DNA of 64,000 bases from Dromiciops gliroides (lineage: Eukaryota > Chordata > Mammalia > Microbiotheria > Microbiotheriidae): NCBI RefSeq assembly GCF_019393635.1, contig NC_057861.1, forward strand, positions 55,317,532 to 55,381,531, read 5' to 3'. The notes beneath the pieces are model-generated. The model was not told where the DNA came from. It did no database searches and saw nothing but the letters and a program-made list of their open reading frames with translations. The translations under genes were made by a program, and so were the position numbers. Below, piece after piece: positions 13,701 to 21,970 of the stretch. Position 1 is the stretch's first letter; every line of letters starts with the position of its first letter.

Positions 13701-16700
13701 ATAAAAATATATAGGGAACCAAAACAAATATTTAACACGAAGAACTGTACCTCAATACATAGTGGGGTCCAAGTACATGAACAGTTTTTAAAAGGAGAAA
13801 CAGAATTTTAAATTAATTCTGAGGTTTTACCTCACACCATGCAAACTGGCAAAAAATGGGGAAAAAAAAGATGAAAATGTGGGAGGAGTTATGGGAAAAT
13901 TATTACATTGATATACAACAGAGCTAAGAAACTATCCAATTGTTCTGAATATCAGCTTAGTATTACACAGAAAGAGGGTAGAAACTCTTCTTACCCTATG
14001 ACCCAGCAAACCGAACACTAAGAGTAGAAAGAGGAAGAGGTGGAAGAAGAGGAGGAAGGCATTTATTTAATGCTTTAAAGGTTTGCAAAGCGCTTTATAA
14101 ATATCATCTCATTTGATTTTCACAACCTTATGACATAGGTACTATTATTATCCTCATTTTATAGTGTGAATTAAAGGAAGACCCCAGGCCCAAAAAGAGA
14201 CACCCTAAATGAAACAGTCTGATTACAGATTGGAAAGCATTTATTGTCTGAGAAAAAACTTGCAAGGGAAAGAAGATCCTGAAAGGGAGCAGAGAGGGAG
14301 AGAGTGTTCTCAGTTGCTCAAAGGGAAGTGGGAAAAGGGTGAGATGATATTATTTCTAGAGCCTTTCAAGCAGGCAATGGGGCTGAAGGGGAGGGAGATG
14401 GCTGTAGACACAATAAGCCAAGATGTTTTAGAAAGTCTGGAGCAAGATCTAGAATCTGCAGTTGCTGCTCAAGGTTCCCTGAGTTGGTCACCATGATCTT
14501 CTCAGTCCCTCAGGCTTTTCTTTTTTTTTTTTGTGAGGCAATTGGGGTTAAGTGACTTGCCTAGGGTCACACAGCTAGTAAGTGTCAAGTGTCTGAGGCC
14601 GGATTTGAACTCAGGTCCTCCTGACTCCAGGGCCGGTGCTCTATCCACTGCGCCACCTAGCTGCCCCTCCCTCAGGCTTTTCAACCTAGGAGTCATCCTG
14701 GTCCTTACTTGAACCCCATCTATCCAGTCCAAGGCCTGTCAATTTCAGTTTTGCAACATGTCTCAAATATGCTGCCCCCTTCCCTCTGTGTCTGCTTTAA
14801 GTCTCTCCCAACTCCAAACCATCCTTTTCTTCAGCCACCAAAGTCACTTAAGTGATATTATCTGACCATGTCACACCTTCCCACTCCAACTCCAATAGCT
14901 GCCCGTTGCCTCCAGAATCAAACACAAAATGCTCTGTTTGACAGGGATACAAAAAGGTGGAAAAAAGTCACAAAGCTAAGTGTAAGAGCCAGGATTTGAA
15001 CTCGGGTCTTTCTGATTCCAAGACAAGCAATCTATCAATAAACATTTGCTAAGTTCCAATGTGACATCACAGTGATGCCAGTAACAGCAGTGGAGTGGGG
15101 GTGAAGTAGGGGGAAAGACGAGTTCTACTTTGGACATAACTGAGTTTAAGATGCCTACTGGACCATCCAGTTTGAGGTGTCTGAAAGGCAGCGAGAGATT
15201 CAAGATTGGAGAACAGCAGGGAGATTGAGATTGGAATGGTAGATTTGAGAATCAACAGCATAGAGGTGGTTGTTAAATCCATGGAAGCTGATGAGATCAC
15301 CAAATGAAGGAAAAGAGAAGAGGAACCAGGACAGAACCCTGAGGGACACCTACAGTTATAAGGCGTAATCAGGAGAAGGATCCAGCAAAGATGCCCAAGG
15401 AGGAGAGGTGAGAGAAGTAGGAGCAGAACCAGGAGAGAGTGGTGTCCTAAAAACCTAGAGAGGACAGAATTATCAAGGAGCAGAGAGTGAGCAATAGTAT
15501 CAAAGGCTGCAGAAAGCACAAGAAGAACGAGGATTGAGAAAAGGTCACTGGATTTGGCAACTAAGAGATCATTGGTAACTTTGGAGAGAACAACTTTGGT
15601 GGGATGATATGGTCAGAAGCAAGATTTTTTTTTCATTTTTTTTTTTTGGGGGGGGAGCAGGGCAGTTGGGGTTAAGTGACTTGCCCAGGGTAACACAGCT
15701 AGTAGGCTGGTGTTTTATCTACTGCACCACCTAGCTGCCCCTAGAAGCTAGATTTTAAGAAGTTAAGAAGAGAGTGAGGGGAGGGAAGGTGGAGTCACTT
15801 ATTGTAGATGACCTTTTTGAGGAGTTTAGCTACAAATGGTATGAGAGATAGAATGATGATAGCTTAGAGGTGCAGAATAAAACTTTTAGACTTGACCAAT
15901 GTGTAAATGTGTTCTGCTTAACTAAATATTCTTTTCTACAAGGAAAGGCTTTTATTTTCAGATGAGAGGTATGCCTGTGTGAGTTCCCACTATCACTCTT
16001 TTGTGTGTATGGGGGGGGGGATTTATAGTAATGCAAAAATAGAAAAGAATATCAAAGAACTGTCAGAAAAATACTCTGAAAAGAACAGAAGGAAGTTTAG
16101 ATGACAACAAAGACAAGTAAGGCAGTGTGTTAGAACTATCATGTTCAATTTAAATATATTTCAAAAGGAAGTCAAACTGCTAAGTGACTAAAAAACAATG
16201 AAAGTTGAGGAGCACAGACAAAGAAACATAACTACTGGACTTTTGGCCAAGATGGCTGCCTGAACAGGAGGCAGACCGCCATGGAGGGCACCACCAGAAG
16301 CCTCAAATTCACACCAGACCTAAAATCATGATCAAGAAATCCAATGAGAGGGGGCGGCTAGGTGGCCCAGAGGATAAAGCACTGGCCCTAGATTCAGGAG
16401 TACCTGAGTTCAAACCCGGCCTCAGACACTTGACACTTGCTAGCTGTGTGACCCTGGACAAGTCACTTGACCCCCATTGCCCCGCCAAAAAAAAAAAAAA
16501 AAAATCCAATGAGAAACTATACTAAGTAACTTCTATCCCAGAATCAGTCTGATCCCCCAAAGCTAAAGGGGCAGGGCCTCCAGGCAAACCAGTAATCATG
16601 CCAAACAGCTTCTGTGTCAGGAGGGGGCCCAGAGCTGCGAGTTCCTCAAAGAAAGCCCCAGGCTGGTGACCTTGGCATTCAGATGAGGTCTCTTGGGTCA

Positions 16701-17400
16701 CCAGAGTAGTTCCTGACAACTGCATTCTCCCACCCTCAAACATCCAAAGAGACCTGAGTCTAGAAGGTGGAGATAAGTACAGGAACCCAGGTAGTCACCT
16801 GGTCAAGACCAGAGGGCTGGTGACCCCCATTCAAAGATGCAGCACAAGACAGAGCCAAGAACTAAAGCTGCAGAGATGAGTGAAATCAAAGAAATCAATA
16901 TAAAAAACTGCTGAAAATCTAGAGCTCCCCCAAAAGAAGAGTATCATTAAATAGTAATTGTGAGCAGGGACTCAAGAGGAAAAGGTTTAAAAAAAAATTA
17001 AATAAAAGCTCTAGGGGAAAAAATAGGAAATAAATAGCTTAGAATAGAAAGTGATAAACCTTAGCCCTCATAGGACTTGTCAAAAACTATAATAGACCAA
17101 ACAAATCAAGAACTCCATGAGACAAAGAAATATTAGAACAACTGTTCTGAAGCTAATTTTGTGAGGTGCTAAACAAATGTGGTCTCCAGCAGAGACAGTC
17201 AACCCCTATAAAAAACATTAGGTATTCTTAATTCTTTCTTTTTTTTAAAGCACCCCTGAAACCATGAGATAAAAAAGTTGGAAAGGCAACAAATACTCAC
17301 CTTCCAAACTCTCCTGGGCATCAGGAGAGAGGCCTCCATGATGCAGCTGGTCATGAAGAAACTGGATGATGGAATAAGCAAGGCGCTTCTTGTCCTCCAT
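857..17400 (-). CDS. SGTA: SGTA, co-chaperone with TPR domain; residues 1-212 from six exons (3' part outside window)
   Basis: Small glutamine-rich TPR protein alpha: a cytosolic dimeric co-chaperone that passes tail-anchored and mislocalised membrane proteins between the BAG6/GET4/UBL4A complex and Hsp70/Hsp90 (family knowledge). On the minus strand, exons 17301-17400, 11710-11813, 11409-11496, 7175-7274, 3849-3953 and 857-995 join without a frame break into 212 codons. The N-terminal dimerisation region starts [10 protein letters not shown]. The three-TPR domain runs from about residue 91 to the end of the visible part. Carboxylate-clamp residues Lys160 and Arg164 sit in SKAYGRMG, and FCNRAAA is intact. 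Motifs match SGTA rather than SGTB (for example FLHDQL and HGGLS near the start). All introns are GT/AG with phases that fit. The NNP-type region and Gln-rich tail must lie left of position 1. I see no stop, frameshift or retrocopy sign. Confidence 0.96.
1140..1978 (-). mobile_element. 5'-truncated L1, 3' end, in SGTA intron 6
   Basis: The reverse strand reads the end of L1 ORF2 and its 3'UTR. Landmarks are the complement of CCCATCAATTGGGGAATG (1660-1681) and the pyrimidine-rich 3'UTR with ACATGTAA near 1170. Many small indels make it an old copy. Confidence 0.8.
1979..2120 (+). repeat. Old interspersed repeat (TTATTAAGTGCC... family)
   Basis: Resembles a repeat whose consensus runs TTTATTAAGCACCTACTATG then a 'compare, close with shipment' style block ending near GGAGCTTACATTCT. 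Related copies lie near 4160, 7420, 25140, 38810, 55790, 58520 and 61940. I cannot name the family with confidence. Confidence 0.45.
2326..2815 (+). mobile_element. L1 3' end fragment
   Basis: Forward-strand L1 3' end: TCATCAATTGGAGAATGGCT, then a GTGATGGAATACTACTGTGC-like block, then the ACTGATAA/TGAGAATG 3'UTR region and an A-rich end near 2815. In SGTA intron 6, opposite in orientation to the L1 at 1140. Confidence 0.75.
3335..3520 (+). repeat. MIR-type SINE relic
   Basis: MIR core features in order: CAGTATAGTCTAAAGCAATG, GGTGACCTTGAGTCA, TTTCAGTTTCTTCACCTGTA and a GATGATCTCAGGGG tail. Strongly diverged. Confidence 0.55.
3849..3953 (-). CDS. SGTA: SGTA exon 6: residues 131-165, TPR2
   Basis: The acceptor is CCCCAG before 3953 and the donor is ATGGG/GTAGGT. 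The GT at 3848-3847 is the one that keeps frame; a second GT four bases on would not. The 105 nt encode [20 protein letters not shown] then [15 protein letters not shown]. Lys160 and Arg164, the Hsp70/Hsp90 EEVD-clamp pair in the human protein, are present. Confidence 0.96.
4160..4470 (+). repeat. Old interspersed repeat split by a SINE
   Basis: The family with TTAATAAGCACTTACTATAA and, after the SINE, GACATTGTGCTAGATGCTAG and GATGCTTACATTCTACAGG. The two halves rejoin cleanly once the SINE at 4239-4381 is removed. Confidence 0.5.
4239..4381 (-). mobile_element. tRNA-derived SINE (WSINE1-like), type B
   Basis: In these entries type A means GGATAGAGC + CTGGAGTCAGG + CAATTGCCTCA; type B means GGATAAAGC + CTGGATTCAGG + CATTGCCCC; type C is type B with GACACTAGCTG in place of GACACTTACTAGCTG. 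This copy is type B. Flanking AAGCCAGACATT and AAACCAGACATT are its TSD. Confidence 0.9.
4693..4857 (+). mobile_element. SINE, type A
   Basis: Full length with a mixed A/G tail. AAAATAATCCAGG precedes and follows it. The right-hand copy of this TSD runs into the next SINE, so this element landed beside an existing one. Confidence 0.9.
4863..5028 (+). mobile_element. SINE, type B
   Basis: Complete body with an AACAAAAACA-type tail. It lies five bases beyond the end of the type A copy at 4693, in the same orientation, making a tandem pair. Confidence 0.88.
5091..5224 (+). mobile_element. SINE, type B, tail lost
   Basis: The body stops at CCCACTGCCCTC without an A tail. Third SINE in about 530 bp of SGTA intron 5. 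Confidence 0.85.
5225..6370. other. SGTA intron 5, unassigned; MIR-like stretch near 5860-5910
   Basis: A GATGAGGAAACTGAG-like block on the plus strand near 5880-5900 (GACGAGGAAGCTGAGGCTGA) suggests an old MIR relic. Open frames here show no recognisable protein. Confidence 0.4.
6371..6549 (+). repeat. Probable hAT-type MITE relic
   Basis: Imperfect terminal inverted repeats: AGAGGTTCTTAAGTTAGG at the left and AGTTAAGACCTCTTGC at the right. The interior contains TTCTGAGAAGGGGCCCAT, which recurs at about 27720-27740. The layout resembles therian MER-type non-autonomous hAT elements, but I cannot name the family. Confidence 0.45.
6550..7174. other. SGTA intron 5, nothing assigned
   Basis: Unique-looking sequence up to the exon 5 donor. 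No repeat or gene recognised. Confidence 0.4.
7175..7274 (-). CDS. SGTA: SGTA exon 5: residues 98-130, TPR1
   Basis: The acceptor is TTTAG before 7274 and the donor is CAACAG/GTACTG after 7175. The 100 nt read [20 protein letters not shown] then [13 protein letters not shown], a canonical TPR helix pair. Asn130 is a conserved clamp-region residue. The exon ends in phase 2 and Arg131 is completed by exon 6. Confidence 0.96.
7281..8055. other. SGTA intron 4; old repeat trace near 7420-7560
   Basis: TAAATTCATTTAATCAACAT and CACATCAAGTC-type blocks suggest the TTATTAAGCACC-type family. The rest is unassigned. Confidence 0.35.
8060..9415 (+). mobile_element. L1/HAL1-type LINE: 5'UTR and ORF1 joined to the 3' end of ORF2
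   Basis: 8240-9050 is colinear with 20430-21250 (shared landmarks GAGCCTCTGAATCAGCTGCA, TCATACCACCTGGGACC and GTTTCTTTAGTGACAAGGAA). ORF1 coiled-coil sequence follows, including a frame with [12 protein letters not shown] near 9200-9230. At about 9243 the sequence jumps to the 3' part of L1 ORF2 (ATTAGAGAAATGCAAATTAA at 9294). Several stops; not functional. Confidence 0.8.
9416..9790. repeat. Diverged old repeat, family uncertain
   Basis: The stretch to about 10060, interrupted by a SINE, includes GGAGGGCCTTGTGGCC at 9970, matching a block of an ancient mammalian repeat also seen near 15060-15640 and 59040-59780. Confidence 0.35.
9794..9948 (+). mobile_element. SINE, type B
   Basis: Flanked by GACAAGGAGGCA (9782-9793) and GGCAAGGAGGCA (9949-9960), a TSD with one mismatch. 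Long uninterrupted A tail. Confidence 0.92.
10180..11170 (+). repeat. L2 LINE 3' end
   Basis: Landmarks in order: GTAGCTCTCTACTGTCCA, ATCCTGGTATTCAAAGC, CCTTCCCTGACTCCCCCAGG, then the 3'UTR end ATAACAGGTACATAATAAAT near 11150. Interrupted by a TG repeat. Confidence 0.7.
10699..10792. repeat. (TG)n microsatellite followed by (CA)n
   Basis: About 22 TG units at 10699-10742, a TCTCTG-rich spacer, then a CA run at 10769-10790, inside L2. The two runs are complementary and could form a hairpin or Z-DNA. Confidence 0.95.
11245..11271. repeat. (CA)n microsatellite
   Basis: About 13 CA units ending in a CG pair, 140 bp to the left of SGTA exon 4. Confidence 0.95.
11409..11496 (-). CDS. SGTA: SGTA exon 4: residues 69-97, linker into TPR1
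   Basis: The acceptor is GCAATAG before 11496 and the donor is GAAG/GTAAAG after 11409. The 88 nt encode [19 protein letters not shown] then [10 protein letters not shown], the Ser/Pro/acidic linker and the first residues of TPR1. The junction with exon 3 reads GKKDMP where human has GKEMP; one fewer Ala just upstream keeps the total length equal. This linker is the least conserved part of the visible protein. Confidence 0.94.
11710..11813 (-). CDS. SGTA: SGTA exon 3: residues 34-68
   Basis: The acceptor is TTCCAG before 11813 and the donor is AAAA/GTGAGC after 11710. The 104 nt encode [20 protein letters not shown] and continue to EAATGK, the rest of the N-terminal SGTA homodimerisation region. 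It ends in phase 0. The downstream intron is only 213 bp, the shortest in the visible gene. Confidence 0.95.
11820..12900. other. SGTA intron 2; MIR3-like trace near 12340-12480
   Basis: AGCTGAAGGGCCCTTTGACA followed by a GGAAAGTAACACAGCC block resembles a therian SINE relic. The rest is unassigned. Confidence 0.4.
12900..14025 (+). mobile_element. Degenerate L1 ORF2 C-terminal region, split by a SINE
   Basis: The forward strand follows late L1 ORF2: GGAGGCAGGCATCATG and a TACCAGACCTCA-type block near 13030, then ACCTCACACCATGCAAACTG near 13830 and ACCCTATGACCCAGCAA near 13995. Many stops and indels. Confidence 0.65.
13375..13529 (+). mobile_element. SINE, type B
   Basis: TSD CAGGTACTTTT at 13364-13374 and at 13530-13540, identical. 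Inserted into the degenerate L1. Confidence 0.93.
14026..14505. repeat. SGTA intron 2; MIR-like stretch at 14050-14165, rest unassigned
   Basis: AAAGCGCTTTATAAATATCA, a CTCATTTGATTTTCACAAC block and ATTATCCTCATTTTATAG match the 3' half of a MIR/L2-type repeat. 14170-14500 is unassigned and has an open frame of no recognised family. Confidence 0.4.
14521..14667 (-). mobile_element. SINE, type A-like
   Basis: TSD TCCCTCAGGCTTTTC is identical at 14506-14520 and 14668-14682. Confidence 0.94.
14683..14945 (+). repeat. L2 LINE fragment
   Basis: CAACTCCAATAGCTGCCC, TTGCCTCCAGAATCAAACAC and the preceding TCTGACCATGTCACACC are L2 landmarks. Confidence 0.55.
15060..15745 (+). repeat. Ancient mammalian repeat (family uncertain) with a SINE at its right end
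   Basis: Landmarks in order: GAGTTTAAGATGCCTACTGG, GAACCAGGAGAGAGTGGTGT and TGGATTTGGCAACTAAGAGA. I know this repeat from other mammals but cannot assign the Repbase name. The reverse strand is open for 150 codons, which I read as chance. Confidence 0.45.
15629..15741 (-). mobile_element. SINE with internal deletion
   Basis: Lacks the segment between TAGTAAGTG and GGGCTGGTGC (reads CTAGTAGGCTGGTG). AGAAGCAAGATTTT on the left and AGAAGCTAGATTTT on the right are its TSD. Confidence 0.85.
15746..16234. other. SGTA intron 2, unassigned
   Basis: Apart from a short G run near 16011 I see no repeat I can name. Confidence 0.35.
16235..17150 (+). mobile_element. L1-type LINE 5'UTR and start of ORF1, split by a SINE
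   Basis: Starts with GGCCAAGATGGCTGCC (typical L1 5' end with a YY1-like site) at 16242. The G-rich 5'UTR carries on past the SINE, and ORF1-like AGATGAGTGAAATCAAAGA appears near 16875. Many frame breaks. It lies within 150 bp of SGTA exon 2, in opposite orientation to the gene. Confidence 0.65.
16350..16501 (+). mobile_element. SINE, type B
   Basis: TSD AAATCCAATGAGA at 16337-16349 and 16502-16514, identical. Inserted into an L1 5'UTR. Confidence 0.93.
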
Positions 17401-17439
17401 CTTTATGGCTCTGAAGAGGGATCTTGTGATTTTCAAGAT
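17301..17439 (-). CDS. SGTA: SGTA exon 2: end of 5'UTR plus start codon and codons 1-33
   Basis: The acceptor AG is at 17441-17440 (CCGCAG) and the donor reads GAAG/GTGAGT at 17300-17299. The ATG is at 17400-17398, after 39 nt of 5'UTR that carries no in-frame stop, so an upstream extension ([12 protein letters not shown]) is open but unlike any SGTA I know. The chosen start gives [10 protein letters not shown], close to human MDNKKRLAYA. The exon ends in phase 1: one G is completed by the next exon to give Val34. Confidence 0.96.
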
Positions 17440-17934
17440 CTGCGGAATAGATCAAGTGATAAAAGAATTGGTGAAAAGAAATATGATAGCTAGAATTCTT
17501 GCCATGTTTTCTCTTTGTCATTTATTGCATGTTCTCTGGCATCAGTCTAGGAGGAAGGGCCAGTCCCACACACCTTAATTTAAACTAAGACTTCTGAAAA
17601 TTTGAGATATAGCTTCAAGATAAAAAATGCCCAAATACCTTTCTTCAACATGTCAAAGAAAGCCTCAGTCATTGGTCTAGCTCTGTCATCATCCAACTTC
17701 TCTAAAGATGACTACTGATGAGTAAATAGATGCATCCCTGCCATATGGGTCTGCTACAAGAGCCCTACATTCTGACTAGAGACATGTCCATAGATTGGTA
17801 TTCACAAGAAACAAGTAGAATAGATGAGGTGAAAAGTAACCTTTAGTGCAGGGGTTGGTTTTACTGTATCTTTGTAACTTTAATACCTAGCACATAGTTA
17901 GTAATACAGCACTTTTCTCCTCTCTTCAATAGGG
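17440..17934. other. SGTA intron 1 next to exon 2, nothing assigned
   Basis: Unique-looking sequence. The branch point and polypyrimidine tract for exon 2 must lie within about 40 bp of 17440, but no strong pyrimidine run is visible on the minus strand there. Confidence 0.35.
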
Positions 17935-18160
17935 TACAGGACAGATAAATGGTACAGTGGATATAACATTTGGCCTGGAGTCAGAAAGACCAGAGTTCAA
18001 ATCCAGCCTCAGACACACTAGCAGGTCACTGACCCTGGGCAAGTCACTTAACATCTGCTTAGGTTCCTTAACTATAAAAATGGGGCCTAGCTGTGGGACC
18101 CTAAGCAAGTCACTTAACCCCAATTGCCTCACCCAAAATAATAATAATAATAATAAATGA
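17935..18160 (+). mobile_element. Older SINE with partial internal duplication and (AAT)n tail
   Basis: GGTACAGTGGATATAACAT and TGGCCTGGAGTCAGAAAGAC give the head. CTGGGCAAGTCACTTAAC occurs at 18036, and the related CTAAGCAAGTCACTTAACCC recurs near 18102 before an ATAATAATAATA tail. It looks like an old SINE carrying a second 3' end. Confidence 0.6.
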
Positions 18161-18339
18161 CCTTTCTCCTCTTTTCAAACCTCCCAATTTCTGTTCAAAT
18201 AGATGTTGATTGAATTGGGCACCACCATGACTCAAACTCAATCTGAGTGAGTCATCTATGACTCCTTCCTTTCTCTCATCCCCAAAAGCAATCAAGTGCC
18301 AAGTCCTGTGGCTTCCACTTCTAACGTCCAACATTGCTG

Positions 18340-19013
18340 GCTTCTTTCATCTTTCTACCCATATGAAAACTACCATCACTTCCAGCTTGGACTATTGTAA
18401 CAGCCTCCTTACTGGTCTCCCTGCTTCTAGCTAGTTTCTCTCCTTTCCAATACATCCTCCAGGGAGCTGTCCCAGTAATCTGAAGACACAGACCTTGATC
18501 ACATCATTGCCTTGCTCAATAACCTTCAGCAGCTCTGTACTGCATTTAGGAAAGAACATAAACTTCTCACTCTGGTATTTAAAACCCTCCAGTCTGAGCA
18601 CAGCCTACTTTTCTAGACTTACTTCATGTTACTGTCCTTGATGAAGACTATATTCCAGTCCAGCAACTGACTTCTAGGAACTGAACATGTCATTTTTTGT
18701 CTGTGTGCATTCACACAACCCATATCTAGAGCCTAAAAAAAAATTCTATTTCCTTGTCTCCACATCCCAAAGTCTTTATTCTCACTCAAAATGACTTAGA
18801 TACCATTTCTTCCATGATCTCTTCCCTAATTCTCCCAGTTAGTCTCCTCTCTCCATAAATTATCTTGTATTTAATTCAAATTGTACACCATACCCCCCTC
18901 CCCAGAAGAATATAAATTCCTTAAAGGCAAGCACTGTCTTGTTTTTTTGTCTTTGTATCTGAAAGATCCAACAAAGTGACATGTACATATTAGGAACTGA
19001 ACAGATATTTATC
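18340..19013 (+). repeat. L2 LINE 3' half
   Basis: CTGGACTATTG-type block near 18390, CCTCCTTACTGGTCTCCCTG, ATCACATCATTGCCTTGCTC and the 3'UTR ending in AGAATATAAATTCCTTAAAG and AAGCACTGTCTTGTTTT. Its end was the target of a later L1. Confidence 0.75.
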
Positions 19014-19028
19014 AAATTAAATTGATAA

Positions 19029-19242
19029 TGGTACAGAAGAGTTCCAGGGAACTCATGATAGAAGAGGATCTCCAAATCCAAGGGAAAAAAAAAAAAGAAC
19101 TGTGGAGTATAGATGCTGAATGAACCATACTATTTCTTTTGTTTTTGGTTCTGTTGTTTTTTCTATTATGAGGTTTTTCATCAGTGCTCTGATTTTTCTC
19201 TTATAACATGACTAATGCAGAAATAGGATTAATGTTATTGTG

Positions 19243-19314
<72 letters not shown>

Positions 19315-19439
19315 CTATATCAGATTACCTGCTGTCTAAGGGAGGGGGGAGGGAGGGAGAAAAATCTGAAATTGGAAAGCCTGTATAAACAAAAGTTTAC
19401 ATGTAACAGGAAAAAAATAAAATACTTTATTAATTAAAA
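19029..19439 (+). mobile_element. 5'-truncated L1 3'UTR insertion with TSD
   Basis: AAATTAAATTGATAA is present at 19014-19028 and again at 19440-19454. The 411 bp between read the L1 3' end (AAGAACTGTGGAGTATAGAT at 19097) and an A-rich tail. Inserted in the L2 end. Confidence 0.85.
19247..19310. repeat. (TA)n microsatellite
   Basis: About 30 TA units with single CA and TG interruptions, preceded by a short TG run, inside the L1 3'UTR. Confidence 0.96.
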
Positions 19440-19454
19440 AAATTAAATTGATAA

Positions 19455-20095
19455 CTGCTTACATTTATACAGTACTGAGGTTGGAAAATTGCTTTGAAAT
19501 GCATTCAGTCATTCAGTATACAATTCAGCATCCCAAAATGAAATACTATGTTATGTGATGGGAAAGAGAGGAATTGATAACCCCATTTACAGATGGGAAA
19601 ATGGAGGACCCAGGAAGTTAAGCAACTGCCAGAAGTCAAAGAGCTGGGACAAGAACCCAGCATCCTGACATATTGGACAGATCGTCCTGGGCTGAATGGG
19701 AATCAGGAAACCTACATTCTAGTCCTGGCTTTGTCATTAATTACCAGTATAACCTAGAGCAAGGCACTTTACCTCAATTTCCTCAGATAGAAAAAGGAGA
19801 GGGGAGAGGGAAACATTATAGTAGAGCGAGGTGATCACCTAAACTTCTTTCCAGCTCTGAAATTCTATACATAAACCCAGGACTTTCTATACTATAACAG
19901 GCTGCTTCATAGTGTTTCTTCTAGGGGCAACTCCACTACCTATATCTTAGGATTGTTGTTATGCTTGATGCCTCTGGATAAAAATGCTTTCTGAGGGACA
20001 ATTTAATATAGAATCTACTGTATTCAAAAGGGCACAATTCCTGAGGGCTTCTACAAAGTCCTTGCTGATATTATAAGGATAAAGTTTTATAATAA
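19455..20095 (+). repeat. SGTA intron 1; MIR relic at about 19660-19870
   Basis: GGAATCAGGAAACCTACATT, AGAGCAAGGCACTTTACCTC and CAATTTCCTCAGATAG follow the MIR consensus. The flanks are unassigned. Confidence 0.5.
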
Positions 20096-20187
20096 TCTGA
20101 GACTGGGATTATGGAATGGGCCAAACAAATTGTGGTAGTACAGGAATGTCATGGAATATTACTGTTCTTTAAGAAATATCACACATG

Positions 20188-20333
20188 GGGCAGAGCTAGG
20201 TCAAACAGGAGATATAGCACTGGCCCTGGATTCAGGAGGACCTGAGTTCAAATCAGGCATCAGACACTTGACACTAGCTATGTGACCCTGGGCAAGTCAC
20301 TTAACCCTCATTGCCCCCTCACCCCCCAAAAAG
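20188..20333 (+). mobile_element. SINE, type C
   Basis: GACACTAGCTATG marks the 4-bp deletion form. AAGAAAT flanks both sides (left followed by ATCACA, right by GGCAAA). Confidence 0.88.
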
Positions 20334-21850
20334 AAATGGCAAACATAATAAACACAGAGAAATATGGCAAGATCTATGAGAACTGATTAAGAATGAAGCA
20401 GAGACCAGTCCCAGGAAAACCTCACCAGAGAAAGAGACCCCCCCCCCACCAAGAGCCTCTGAATCAGCTGCAGCAGCAGTGTCGTCTGGAACTAAGCTCA
20501 CAGTCTGGTGAGAGGGCTGAGCCCTTGGCAGGGGGGAGATTACAGGGGTCGATGCTGGTGCTGAGGCAGAACTTGGGTTTTTCACTCCTGCTGGGAACCA
20601 GGAGGTAGGCTTGAGTAGCAGTGGCCCAGGTGGGGGAGGGGCACAAAGCTCCTTGGAGCTGACAACCACAGCACACAAAGTTGGTTGATTGGCAAGTTGG
20701 TCTGAGGTCATCTACAGACCAGGGAACAGGACAAGCCAGTGAAAAACCTGCTCCTCCTTAAATCATACCACCTGGGACCTTCTGAAGCTTGGGATAGTAC
20801 AGCCTGGAAACAGCACCCCACTTTAAGGAGCTAAAAGTCAAGTAAAAGAAAAGCAAACTCAGCAGACACTGAAAGGTGAGAACCATAGAAAGTTTCTTTA
20901 GTGACAAGGAAGACTGAGGTGCACCCTCAGAGGAAGGTGTCAACGTCAGGGCCCCTATATCTAAAGCTTCCAATAAAAATATAAATTGGTCTCAGGCCAC
21001 AGAGGTGCTCAAAAAGGACTTTGAAGATAAAGTTAGAGGTAGAGGAAAAAAATGGTAAGAGAAATGAGGGTAATACAGGAAAGACATGAGAAAAGTCAAC
21101 AGCATGAAAAGCCAAATTGACCAAATGGAAAAGGAGGTACAAAAGCTCTCTGAAAAAAATAATTGCCTAAGAAATAGTATTGAACAAATGGAAGCTAGTG
21201 AGTGACTTTATGAGAAACCAAGACACAATAAAGCAAATCCAAATGAATAAAAAATAGAGGGCAATGTGAAATATTTCTTGGAAAAACTGCTGACTTGGAA
21301 AATAGATCCAGGAGAGATAATTTGAAAATTTTTGAAAATTATTGGTCTACTTGAAAACTATGATCAAGGAAAGAGCTTAGACATCATCTTCCAAGATATT
21401 CTCAGAGAAAATTGCCCTGATATTCTAGAAGCAGAAGGTAAAATAGAAATTGAAAGAATCTACTGATTGTCTCCTGAAAGAGATCCCAAATGGAAAACTC
21501 CTAGGAATTTATAGCCAAATTCCAGAGCTCTCAGGTCAAGGAGAAAATATTGCAAGCTGCCAAAAAGAAAGAATTCAAGTACTGTGGAGCCCCAGTCAGG
21601 ATAGCGCAAAGATCTAGCAGCTTCTACATTAAAGGACCAGAGGGCATGGAATATGATATTCCAGAGGGCAAAGGAATTGGGAATACAATCAAGAATCACA
21701 CATCCAGCGAAACTTATGGTAATCTTTCAGAGGAAAAACTGGGACTTCAGTGAAAAAGAGGACTTTCAGGTTTTCATGATGAAAAGACCTGAACTGAATG
21801 GTAAATTTGACTTTCAAATATAAGACCTTAGAGAACCATAAAAAATTTGA

Positions 21851-21970
21851 GTTGGGGGACATACCTGGGATCCTGCAGTGGGTAACTGTTTTGTGTCTGA
21901 GGAAGGGTTTTAGCGGGGATCCCCCTGGGTCCAGGGTAGATGCTTTGTCTACTGTGTCACCTAGCTGTCC
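21851..21970 (-). mobile_element. SINE-derived segment that is part of the HAL1 body
   Basis: Diverged antisense SINE: TTTTGTGTCTGAGGAAGG, then CCCTGGGTCCAGGGTAGATG, then TACTGTGTCACCTAGCTGTC. The copy at 43336-43390 has the same SINE end fused to the same HAL1 sequence, so it belonged to a source element. Confidence 0.75.

Noticed and set aside
15067-15519. 150-codon minus-strand open frame rich in Leu and Ser
   Set aside because: Lies in an ancient repeat in antisense and has no recognisable motif.
20319-20711. Minus-strand 130-codon open frame
   Set aside because: Antisense to the HAL1 5'UTR; the corresponding stretch at 8300-8520 gives a similar broken frame, so it is repeat-derived.
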